A DNA stretch of 5,885 nt from assembly GCA_027483005.1 (NCBI GenBank), contig JAIXVN010000285.1, positions 1 through 5,885 on the forward strand, in the 5' to 3' direction. Below, one piece after another: positions 1 to 5,763 of the stretch. Within the stretch, counting starts at the first letter, position 1; every line of letters starts with the position of its first letter. The notes under the pieces were generated by a model, which had not been told where the DNA came from, made no database searches, and saw nothing but the letters and a program-made list of their open reading frames with translations. Position numbers and translations under genes: made by a program. The DNA is from Verrucomicrobiaceae bacterium (GTDB taxonomy: Bacteria; Verrucomicrobiota; Verrucomicrobiia; Verrucomicrobiales; Akkermansiaceae).

Positions 1-2150
1 ACCACCGAGGCGCGCACCGATCCGCCCTTCATGGCGGAAACGGTCACCATGGCGGTGACTTGCGCGGCTGCCGCGAAAGTGCGGGAAATGCTCGCTGAGT
101 TCGTGCCCGCGACTCCGTCGCTGAACTCCCACTGATAGGCCAGCGCATCGCCGTTCGAATCGTTGGCCGTCGCGGTGAAGGTCACCGTATCGCCTACCAG
201 CGCGTTGGTCGTGGAGGCCGCGATCGTCGTGGTCGGCGCGACATTTCCCGGGAAGGGTCCGCGCTGATAGGCGATGTCGAGTGAGGGCGGCGTGGTGTTG
301 TTCTTCGACAGCACCGTGAAGTGCATGTCCGCTTCGAGGTCGGAGAAGGTTCGGCCCACCGCGATGCCGGCGTCATTCTTGCCGCCCGCGCTGCCGGGCG
401 TGGTGTCGAGCAGGTGTCCGGCATTGCTGCCCATCCCGCTGTAAAGCACCAGGGCGGAATCCGCCAACAGGCCTCCACGCGCCGGGTGGTATTCGACATT
501 GTACTGGCGGACGCTGTCCTTTGCCACGGTCAGCGCGTAGCGTTTCCCTTCCTCCAGCGTCGGCTGGTCGTAAGCGTGGATCCGATAGACCCCATTGGTG
601 ACCGGAGAGTGAAAGTAGTTAGAGGGAAGCCAGTTGAGCGTCCGCTTGCTGATGGTGTTGTAGTGCGCGCTGAACCCACCGCTGCCACCCATGACATCGT
701 AGGGATTACCATACTCCTGATTCGCACCGGTTCCGTAAGCCGTGCCGTCGGTGGTGTCCCAGTAGTTGGCATGGTTGAGACCAAGCGAATGTCCACACTC
801 ATGATTCAACACGTCCATGCCTCCCCAGCCTGCCCAGACACTGTCGCCGCCGCCCCACGAGGCACCGCTGCGGAGACCGCCGTTCACCCGGACGATGATG
901 CAGTTGTATTGGGTGGAATCATACCCGAGCTTGCGCGCCTCGGCGCGGGCCTGGTTGTGGATCACGCCCAGACCATCGACCTCGGCATCCTTGGCAATGT
1001 ACCACGCGAGGGTCTGGGGCAGCGTGATCAGCGGCGTCACCGTCGAGGTGACCGTCAGCTTTCCAAAGGAAGCCTCGCGATAGTAGCGGCCCACGTCCTT
1101 CATGTCGTTCAGGGCCTGATCCTCGGTGTTGGGAGGAGCCATCTGATCCGGATAGGTCACGCGGATGTAGAGGCAGCGGAAGTTGCCGATCGCCCTCGAA
1201 GAAGTCCCCGGGAAATTGTCCAGATAGAAGCCCGCTCCACCGGGGCCGCTGGCCTGGACGAAGGTCCGGTATTTCTCATCCATCACGGTCACGTGCGATC
1301 CATTGCAAAGGGTGATCAGCCGCTCGCCCACCTCGACGGTCGGGGCCTCCTCGGTCACGGGTTCATTCGACACCACGGCCTCGGTGGTGATTCCCGATAC
1401 CGGACACACGTCCTCCACCACCGTGCCTGGCGCGATCCGTTCGCCGATCTCCAACTGCCTCACAGGGCTCTCCGCCACGGCCAGTTCGCGGTCGATCGCC
1501 ACACCACGAAGCGGGATCTGCTTGCGCGACATCACCGGCTCCATTTCACCGAACACCCGAGCCTGATAGCTCATGCCGTCCGCAGTCTCGAAATACCGGA
1601 GCGTGAGCCCTTCCTCGGGCATCGGCATGCCGGGGGCCGGACGACCCATGTAAACCTGATAGTTCCCGGTCGCCGAAACAGGCTTTTCCAGCGAGGCCAC
1701 GATCTTCTCCGGCAGATCCTGGCGGATCACCCGCGGGACCGATTGCGCCAACGCCGCTCTGGGATTGCTCGCGATCAGGGCCTTGAACTCGGCCCGACGT
1801 TCCTTGGCCAGCCACTCGCCCTCTTCCACCATCGCGGCGCGCTCTTCCGGAGTCGCCTCCTTCCAACGCTCCACCCAACCCTGAAAGGCGTCGATCTTCT
1901 CCAGATCGGGCGTCGGGATCTTTTCGGAGGCCCAGGCCCCGAAGTCCTTCGCGGGCTCGGCTTCGATCTGCTGGGATGCCTTGTCGCTTTCCCCGGTGAG
2001 TGGAGCGATCAAAGCCGACCCTTGCTCACGCGCCGAGACACCTCGCTCCGGCTTCGTGGCGGATGAATCACGTGTCCTTTGATGGGTCAGAACGGCCAGC
2101 AGACCGAGCAGGATCAGGACAGCAGAAAGACGGAGGAAACGGGATTTCAT
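1..2150 (-). CDS. Secreted metzincin-type zinc metalloprotease with PKD domain (3' end outside window)
   Basis: The frame is open for 716 codons from ATG at 2150 to the window edge, so the C-terminus is missing. Residues 1-21 have basic residues followed by a hydrophobic stretch (about 7-21), which fits a signal peptide or anchor and implies export. Residues about 22-315 match no domain I recognise and may be a propeptide, with charged helical character at 85-155. The catalytic domain runs from about 320 to 515. It contains HECGHSLGLNH at 450-460 (zinc ligands H450, H454, H460; catalytic E451) and a Met-turn YDVMGG with M487, the metzincin arrangement. The pattern is closest to peptidase families M11 (gametolysin) and M6; which one is not settled. 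Residues about 520-630 look beta-rich. From about 637 a PKD-like repeat begins (NGDALAYQWEFSDG). No strong Shine-Dalgarno precedes the ATG; the start was chosen because the signal segment begins there. The role is probably extracellular protein degradation (inference). Confidence 0.88.
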   Translation of the reverse strand, partial: MKSRFLRLSAVLILLGLLAVLTHQRTRDSSATKPERGVSAREQGSALIAPLTGESDKASQQIEAEPAKDFGAWASEKIPTPDLEKIDAFQGWVERWKEATPEERAAMVEEGEWLAKERRAEFKALIASNPRAALAQSVPRVIRQDLPEKIVASLEKPVSATGNYQVYMGRPAPGMPMPEEGLTLRYFETADGMSYQARVFGEMEPVMSRKQIPLRGVAIDRELAVAESPVRQLEIGERIAPGTVVEDVCPVSGITTEAVVSNEPVTEEAPTVEVGERLITLCNGSHVTVMDEKYRTFVQASGPGGAGFYLDNFPGTSSRAIGNFRCLYIRVTYPDQMAPPNTEDQALNDMKDVGRYYREASFGKLTVTSTVTPLITLPQTLAWYIAKDAEVDGLGVIHNQARAEARKLGYDSTQYNCIIVRVNGGLRSGASWGGGDSVWAGWGGMDVLNHECGHSLGLNHANYWDTTDGTAYGTGANQEYGNPYDVMGGSGGFSAHYNTISKRTLNWLPSNYFHSPVTNGVYRIHAYDQPTLEEGKRYALTVAKDSVRQYNVEYHPARGGLLADSALVLYSGMGSNAGHLLDTTPGSAGGKNDAGIAVGRTFSDLEADMHFTVLSKNNTTPPSLDIAYQRGPFPGNVAPTTTIAASTTNALVGDTVTFTATANDSNGDALAYQWEFSDGVAGTNSASISRTFAAAAQVTAMVTVSAMKGGSVRASV

Positions 2151-2287
2151 GGGTTTCAGACGAAAGGGTTGAGAATCAGGAATCGGAAAAGCGATTAAGC
2201 GAAAAGCAAAGCGCTTCATCACGCTCGGCCCCTTCGCCAAGCGGTCTCAGGATGCCCGGTCTGGAAACCCTCCCTCCGAATCACATC

Positions 2288-2308
2288 GCCATACTGGCAA
2301 TACTGCCA
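2288..2308. promoter_or_regulatory. Operator-like repeat cluster upstream of the protease gene
   Basis: Two adjacent 9-mers, ATACTGGCA and ATACTGCCA, differ at one base. They overlap two small inverted repeats: GCCA-TAC-TGGC at 2288-2298 and TGGCA-ATAC-TGCCA at 2295-2308. The cluster lies about 140 bases upstream of the protease start. It resembles a dimeric-regulator binding site, but the regulator is unknown and chance is possible. Confidence 0.25.
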
Positions 2309-2397
2309 TCCCCCATTCGAAGGGACTTGGTCAGCAGGGCCACAGGGAGCGGAAACATCCGTGAACTGGCTTCGAGGTTGCATTGTGGCTTTAACAC

Positions 2398-2522
2398 TAG
2401 GAACGGACTTCTTACAAAAAATTGACTTTGTAGGTATGAGACGATCCCGTGTTGACGTCAAATTGATTCAGAGATCCGTGATGAATTCATGACAGAGAAC
2501 CGTTTCCTATGACGGACCCTTA
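2398..2522 (+). mobile_element. Possible decayed remnant of an IS630-family end
   Basis: The segment resembles the left end of the intact IS at 4613-5761. Both show TAG, ten unmatched bases, then CTTACAAA at exactly the same offset from TA (2411 here, 4624 there), followed by TTGACT (three extra A here) and GGTATGAGA (2433-2441 here, 4663-4671 there). In the intact element that last motif spans the transposase start. Here the ATG at 2436 opens 18 codons, MRRSRVDVKLIQRSVMNS, then a stop. MR and VKL also occur at the intact transposase's N-terminus (MRVAPEVKLS). A GACGGAC at 2511-2517 followed by TA at 2521 resembles the intact right end (GACGGACTACAC then TA), but more weakly. It may be an internally deleted copy or just a left-end relic of a related element; the right boundary is a guess. 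Confidence 0.4.
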
Positions 2523-2528
2523 CGCAAT

Positions 2529-2571
2529 TCACCCCCTGCCGACACCCGCTTCCGGGGCTGACAAGGGGTGA
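2529..2571 (-). terminator. Imperfect stem-loop downstream of htpG, possible terminator
   Basis: TCACCCC at 2529-2535 pairs with GGGGTGA at 2565-2571. They enclose a smaller hairpin, CCCG-CTTC-CGGG (2545-2556). It lies about 30-75 bases past the htpG stop, where a transcript end would be expected. There is no U-tract after it on the minus strand, so it is not a classic Rho-independent terminator. It could instead be an RNA 3'-end stabiliser or unrelated. Confidence 0.3.
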
Positions 2572-2588
2572 TTTGAATCTCTCAAAGC

Positions 2589-2600
2589 AGCTTCGAAGCT
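2589..2600. repeat. 12-bp perfect palindrome just after the htpG stop
   Basis: AGCTTCGAAGCT is its own reverse complement and begins two bases beyond the htpG stop codon. As RNA it would form only a short 4-bp stem with a UCGA loop, so a terminator role alone is doubtful. Confidence 0.5.
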
Positions 2601-2602
2601 CC

Positions 2603-4447
2603 TCAACCCATCGCCTTTTCCATCAACGCATTCATCCGGCTGATGGTGTCGCGGGCGTCATCGAGGAGACCGGCGGCGATCAGGGCGTTGTCGAGAAGCT
2701 GGCGGGCCACCAGTCCGGCGACCTCCGGGTTCTTCTCGCGCGCATCGGAAAGTTTCCGCACCAGCGAGTGACGCGGATTGATCTCCAACTGGACCTTGAT
2801 CTCGTCTTTGAAGTTCTCATCCATCGCCTTCATCATCCGACGCATCTGCGGAGTCATGCCATCCTCAGGCACCAGCGCGATGATCGGGCTATCGACGAGA
2901 CGCTTGCCGCTGGAAACCTCGGTGACGCGATCGCCGAGCTCGTCCTTCAGGAAGATGCAGAGCTTTTCGATCTCGTCCGCGTTGAGCGACTCCCCTTCTG
3001 CGGCGGCGTCTTCGAGTTCAACTCCGGCCTGGGTGACCGAGACGAGCTTCTTGCCATCAAACTCGCCAAGCGAATCCACAACATACTCATCGACCGGATC
3101 CGTGAAGAAAATCACCTCCAGCCCACGGGTCTTGAAGGCCTCGATGTAGGGGCTGCTCTCAAGCTGCTCGCGGCTCGGACCGACGAGATAAAAGATCTTG
3201 TCCTGGCCATCCTTGGTGCGACCGGCGTAATCGGTAAAGCCGACGAACTTGCCCGCATCTGTTAGAGTAGACTCGAAACGCAGCAGCTTCGCCAGCCCTT
3301 CGCGGTTCGGATAGTCGGTGGCCACGCCTTCCTTGAAGAAGCGATCAAATTTCTTATAGAAAGCCAGATATCTCTCGGGATCGGACTCGGCCTCCTTTTC
3401 GAACATCTTGATCACGCGCTTGCTGATCACGCTGCCGAGCTTTTTCACCAGCGCGCTGTCCTGCATCGACTCGCGGGAAATGTTCAGCGGCAGGTCGGCG
3501 CTGTCGATCACGCCCTTCAGGAAGCGCAGCCAGTCCGGCAGCAGGCCTTTCGGATCGGCGTCGATGAGGACCTTCTTGCAGTAAAGCGAGACGCCGCCGT
3601 CGATCTTGGCAAAGCCGAGCTTCTCGGGATTCTCGGTCGGCACGAAGACCAGCGCGTTGATCGCGATCGGGGCATCGGCGCTGAAATGCAGGCGGTAGGC
3701 GGGCTCGTCGTAGGCCTTGGCGGTGAACTGATAGAAGGCCTTGTATTCGTCCTCGGTGATGTCGGACTTGTTCTTCAGCCACAGCGCCTCGACCTCGTTG
3801 ATCCGCTTGTCATCGAGCAGGATCGGGAAGCCGACAAAGTTGCTGTAGGTGGTGATGAGGTGCTTGAGCCGGTATTCCTCGGCATATTCGGTGAACTCCG
3901 GCTTCAGCTTCAGCACGATCTTCACGCCGCGTGAAACGCCTTCGCTTTCCTCGATCGTGTAGCCGCTCACGCCGTCGCTGGTCCAGACGAGCGACTCGCC
4001 CTCATGACGCCAACTGCGGGTAAAGACCTGGACTTCATCGGCCACCATGAAGGCCGAATAAAAGCCGACGCCGAACTGGCCGATCATGTTGCCCGGCGTG
4101 CTGCCGCTTTCCTTCATTGCCTGAAGGAAGGACTTGGTGCCGGAGTGGGCGATGGTACCGAGGTTCTCGACCAACTCCTCGCGGGTCATGCCGATGCCGT
4201 GATCGGCGATCGTCAGCGTGCCGGCCTCCTTGTCGGCGGTGATGCGGATTTCAAGGGGCAGCTCGGGATCGGTGATGTCCTTCTCAGTGCCCTGCAGGTG
4301 GCGGAGTTTTTCCAGCGAGTCGGAGGCATTCGACACCAGCTCGCGGAGGAAAATCTCGCGATCCGTGTAGAGTGAGTGGACGACGAGGTCGAGCAGTTGG
4401 CGGATCTCCGCCTGGAACGTGTGCTTTTCGAGTGTGGTTTCGCTCAT
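2603..4447 (-). CDS. htpG: Molecular chaperone HtpG (bacterial Hsp90)
   Basis: A complete 614-residue protein, near the usual bacterial HtpG length. HtpG is a cytosolic homodimeric ATPase that remodels client proteins, often with DnaK/DnaJ. The N-terminal GHKL ATPase domain (about 1-215) shows ELVSNASDSLEKLR with catalytic E36 and Mg-binding N40, the nucleotide-contacting DHGIGM (D82), the lid region around LGTIAHSGTKSF (96-107) and GQFGVGFYSAF (124-133). The middle domain carries LPLNISRE with R325, equivalent to the ATP-sensing arginine, and FVGFTDYAGR further on. The C-terminal dimerisation domain ends in MEKAMG. There is no MEEVD tail, as expected for bacteria. The start at 4447 gives the normal N-terminus (KHTFQAEIRQLLDLVVHSLY). 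No strong Shine-Dalgarno is visible. The gene appears monocistronic, with its own promoter about 30 bases upstream. All key residues are intact. Confidence 0.98.
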   Translation of the reverse strand: MSETTLEKHTFQAEIRQLLDLVVHSLYTDREIFLRELVSNASDSLEKLRHLQGTEKDITDPELPLEIRITADKEAGTLTIADHGIGMTREELVENLGTIAHSGTKSFLQAMKESGSTPGNMIGQFGVGFYSAFMVADEVQVFTRSWRHEGESLVWTSDGVSGYTIEESEGVSRGVKIVLKLKPEFTEYAEEYRLKHLITTYSNFVGFPILLDDKRINEVEALWLKNKSDITEDEYKAFYQFTAKAYDEPAYRLHFSADAPIAINALVFVPTENPEKLGFAKIDGGVSLYCKKVLIDADPKGLLPDWLRFLKGVIDSADLPLNISRESMQDSALVKKLGSVISKRVIKMFEKEAESDPERYLAFYKKFDRFFKEGVATDYPNREGLAKLLRFESTLTDAGKFVGFTDYAGRTKDGQDKIFYLVGPSREQLESSPYIEAFKTRGLEVIFFTDPVDEYVVDSLGEFDGKKLVSVTQAGVELEDAAAEGESLNADEIEKLCIFLKDELGDRVTEVSSGKRLVDSPIIALVPEDGMTPQMRRMMKAMDENFKDEIKVQLEINPRHSLVRKLSDAREKNPEVAGLVARQLLDNALIAAGLLDDARDTISRMNALMEKAMG

Positions 4448-4477
4448 GGGATGAAGGGGTTGTGAATGAGAGTCGGG

Positions 4478-4505
4478 AAGATAGCCATGTCCGCCCGTCT
4501 GTCAA
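4478..4505 (-). promoter_or_regulatory. Sigma70-like promoter of htpG
   Basis: On the minus strand, TTGACA (4505-4500) is followed after exactly 16 bases by TATCTT (4483-4478). Transcription would start near 4470, leaving a leader of about 23 bases before the htpG ATG. The -35 box is a perfect consensus match. I see no sigma32-type box (CTTGAA / CCCCAT) or CIRCE inverted repeat, so heat induction is not evident from this sequence. Confidence 0.65.
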
Positions 4506-4586
4506 AACCCGGAAGCGGGTGGGGAAACGGGGACAAAAGGCTAGCTGCGGGCACACACAGCATTCAAACTTCGTTTTTTGGTGCTG

Positions 4587-4612
4587 TAGCGGGCGATTCT
4601 CCAACCCGCCTA
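4587..4612. repeat. Hairpin at the IS insertion point
   Basis: TAGCGGG (4587-4593) and CCCGCCTA (4605-4612) pair with one bulged C around an 11-base loop. The final TA of the right arm is the left copy of the IS target duplication, so the IS inserted at the foot of this hairpin. It could be a REP-like intergenic repeat or simply sequence of the interrupted gene. Confidence 0.35.
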
Positions 4613-4643
4613 GTGTAGTCCGTCTTACAAATTGACTCTTATC
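4613..4643 (+). repeat. Left terminal inverted repeat of the IS
   Basis: It begins GTGTAGTCCGTC, identical to the reverse complement of the right end. After a poorly matching patch, ATTG and TCTTAT also match, so the imperfect repeat reaches about 30 bases. The inner part overlaps the -35 box of the transposase promoter (4632-4637). Transposase binding could therefore repress its own gene (inference). Confidence 0.9.
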
Positions 4644-4659
4644 GAGAATTTGCTATGTT
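4632..4659 (+). promoter_or_regulatory. Transposase promoter, extended -10 type
   Basis: TTGACT (4632-4637), a 16-base spacer, then TATGTT (4654-4659) preceded by TGC, an extended -10 motif. The predicted transcription start falls at about 4665-4667, on or next to the transposase ATG at 4666. The mRNA would therefore be leaderless or nearly so. Confidence 0.6.
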
Positions 4660-4665
4660 TCTGGT

Positions 4666-5751
4666 ATGAGAGTCGCGCCGGAGGTGAAACTATCTGAGAG
4701 TGAGCGCGCCAAGCTTCTGCGCATGAGCAAAGCACGATCAAGTTCGATTCGTTGCCGGGAGCGGGCGGCGATCATTCTGCTTGCCGCTGTGGGATTGCAG
4801 AACGACGAAATCGCGCAGCGCCTTGGACAGGACAGGAAGAAGGTAGGGCGCTGGCGTACCCGTTTCGCCCAGGGCGGGATCGAAGCCATTATCAAAGACA
4901 AGAGCAGACCGGGGCGGATCCCTCCCATCTCGGCCGCCATCCGCTCCAAGATTATCAAACTGACCACGAACAAAAAGCCTGATGGCCATACCCACTGGAG
5001 TCGCACGACGATGGCCCGACAAGTCGGGGTGAGTCCATCCACTGTCGGACGGGTTTGGTCATCAGCCGGTCTCAAACCTCACCGGATCAAGTCATTCAAG
5101 CTTTCCAACGATAAGCATTTCGAGGAAAAACTTGAAGATATCATCGGGTTGTATTTGAGCCCGCCGGAGCACGCCATCGTTCTATCCTGCGATGAGAAGA
5201 GCCAAATCCAGGCGTTGGACCGCACACAACCTGGGCTTCCGATCAAGAAGGGGCGGTGCGAAACAATGACTCATGACTACAAGCGCAACGGCACGACCTC
5301 GTTGTTCGCGGCTCTCAATATCGCCAACGGGGAAGTCATCGGCACGTGCATGAAGAAGCACCGGCACCAGGAGTGGATCAAGTTCCTCGAGCTGATTGAC
5401 AGGACGACTCCAAGCGATAAAGAGATCCACATCATCTGTGACAACTATGCGACCCACAAACACGCGAAAGTCGTTTCGTGGTTGAAGCGTCACAAGCGCT
5501 TCCATGTTCACTTCACGCCGACAAGCGCGTCCTGGCTTAACATGGTCGAGCGATTTTTCAGGGATCTAACCGTTCAAGGATTGCGGCGGGGCGTGTTTCG
5601 GGATGTGCCGGAACTCATTGAGGCAATTCAGAACTACCTGACCGCCCACAATGCAAACCCCAAACCATTCGTCTGGACCGCCTCGGCCTGTGATATTCTC
5701 GAAAGAGTCAGGCGAGGGCGTGCCAAACTGAATAAGACCCAATCTGCTTGA
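4666..5751 (+). CDS. IS630-family DDE transposase
   Basis: A full-length 361-residue transposase that would cut and rejoin the IS ends at TA dinucleotides. The N-terminal DNA-binding part has two helix-turn-helix-like segments: about 42-66 (GLQNDEIAQRLGQDRKKVGRW) in the usual IS630 position, and about 110-131 (WSRTTMARQVGVSPSTVGRV). The DDE catalytic core follows, with D176 in SCDEKSQIQ, D259 in IICDNYATH and E295 in WLNMVERFF; 35 residues separate the second D from E. All three acidic residues are present and the frame is uninterrupted. The ATG at 4666 follows a promoter closely, with no room for a Shine-Dalgarno. The upstream ATG at 4655 is out of frame and stops after four codons. The TGA stop (5749-5751) overlaps the right inverted repeat. 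Base composition is visibly less GC-rich than htpG and the protease, consistent with transfer. Confidence 0.96.
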   Translation: MRVAPEVKLSESERAKLLRMSKARSSSIRCRERAAIILLAAVGLQNDEIAQRLGQDRKKVGRWRTRFAQGGIEAIIKDKSRPGRIPPISAAIRSKIIKLTTNKKPDGHTHWSRTTMARQVGVSPSTVGRVWSSAGLKPHRIKSFKLSNDKHFEEKLEDIIGLYLSPPEHAIVLSCDEKSQIQALDRTQPGLPIKKGRCETMTHDYKRNGTTSLFAALNIANGEVIGTCMKKHRHQEWIKFLELIDRTTPSDKEIHIICDNYATHKHAKVVSWLKRHKRFHVHFTPTSASWLNMVERFFRDLTVQGLRRGVFRDVPELIEAIQNYLTAHNANPKPFVWTASACDILERVRRGRAKLNKTQSA

Positions 5752-5761
5752 CGGACTACAC
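5731..5761 (-). repeat. Right terminal inverted repeat of the IS
   Basis: It ends GACGGACTACAC before the flanking TA, the exact mirror of the left terminus over 12 bases, with 24 of 30 positions matching overall. It overlaps the last codons and the stop of the transposase gene. Confidence 0.9.
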
Positions 5762-5763
5762 TA

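Larger units (their letters stand above)
2151..2602. other. Intergenic region between the protease and htpG
   Basis: No convincing gene is present here. Short open frames on both strands lack family-like composition. The stretch holds the 5' leader of the protease gene, an operator-like repeat cluster at 2288-2308, a probable decayed IS630-type end from 2398, two perfect 10-bp palindromes (2452-2461 and 2481-2490), and a stem-loop region plus a 12-bp palindrome just after the htpG stop. I could not identify a convincing sigma70 promoter for the protease in it. Confidence 0.7.
4611..5763 (+). mobile_element. Complete IS630-family insertion sequence with TA target duplication
   Basis: The element body is 4613-5761 (1149 bp). 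The ends are perfect inverted repeats for 12 bases (GTGTAGTCCGTC at 4613-4624; GACGGACTACAC at 5750-5761), and 24 of the outer 30 positions match. Directly outside lie TA at 4611-4612 and TA at 5762-5763, the duplicated TA dinucleotide typical of IS630/Tc1/mariner elements; the context is CTAG on both sides. It carries one full transposase gene whose stop codon overlaps the right repeat. With intact ends, target duplication and gene, it looks recent and potentially active. Confidence 0.93.

Noticed and set aside
321..2066. A 581-codon open frame on the plus strand
   Set aside because: It is entirely antisense to the protease gene, whose frame carries a signal segment, zinc site, Met-turn and PKD domain. 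The plus-strand translation is rich in R, H and G with no family resemblance, as expected for an antisense frame in GC-rich coding DNA.
2000..2425. A 141-codon plus-strand open frame reaching into the intergenic region
   Set aside because: Its first third is antisense to the protease N-terminus, and the rest has low-complexity, S- and R-rich composition with no domain pattern. It has no ribosome binding site or promoter that I can support.
2219..2461. An 80-codon minus-strand open frame between htpG and the protease
   Set aside because: No recognisable domain, no promoter or ribosome binding site, and it overlaps the suspected IS relic. Likely random.
2573..3265. A 230-codon plus-strand open frame, and several shorter ones up to 4375
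   Set aside because: All are antisense to htpG, whose conserved motifs are unambiguous. They are composition shadows.
4448..4610. CIRCE element or sigma32 promoter expected for a heat-shock gene
   Set aside because: I looked for TTAGCACTC-N9-GAGTGCTAA and for CTTGAA/CCCCAT boxes upstream of htpG and found neither; only a sigma70-like promoter is visible.
4372..4635. An 87-codon plus-strand open frame across the htpG start and the IS left end
   Set aside because: It is antisense to htpG for its first part and runs through the htpG promoter and the IS inverted repeat. It is not the frame that joins to the RHH fragment.
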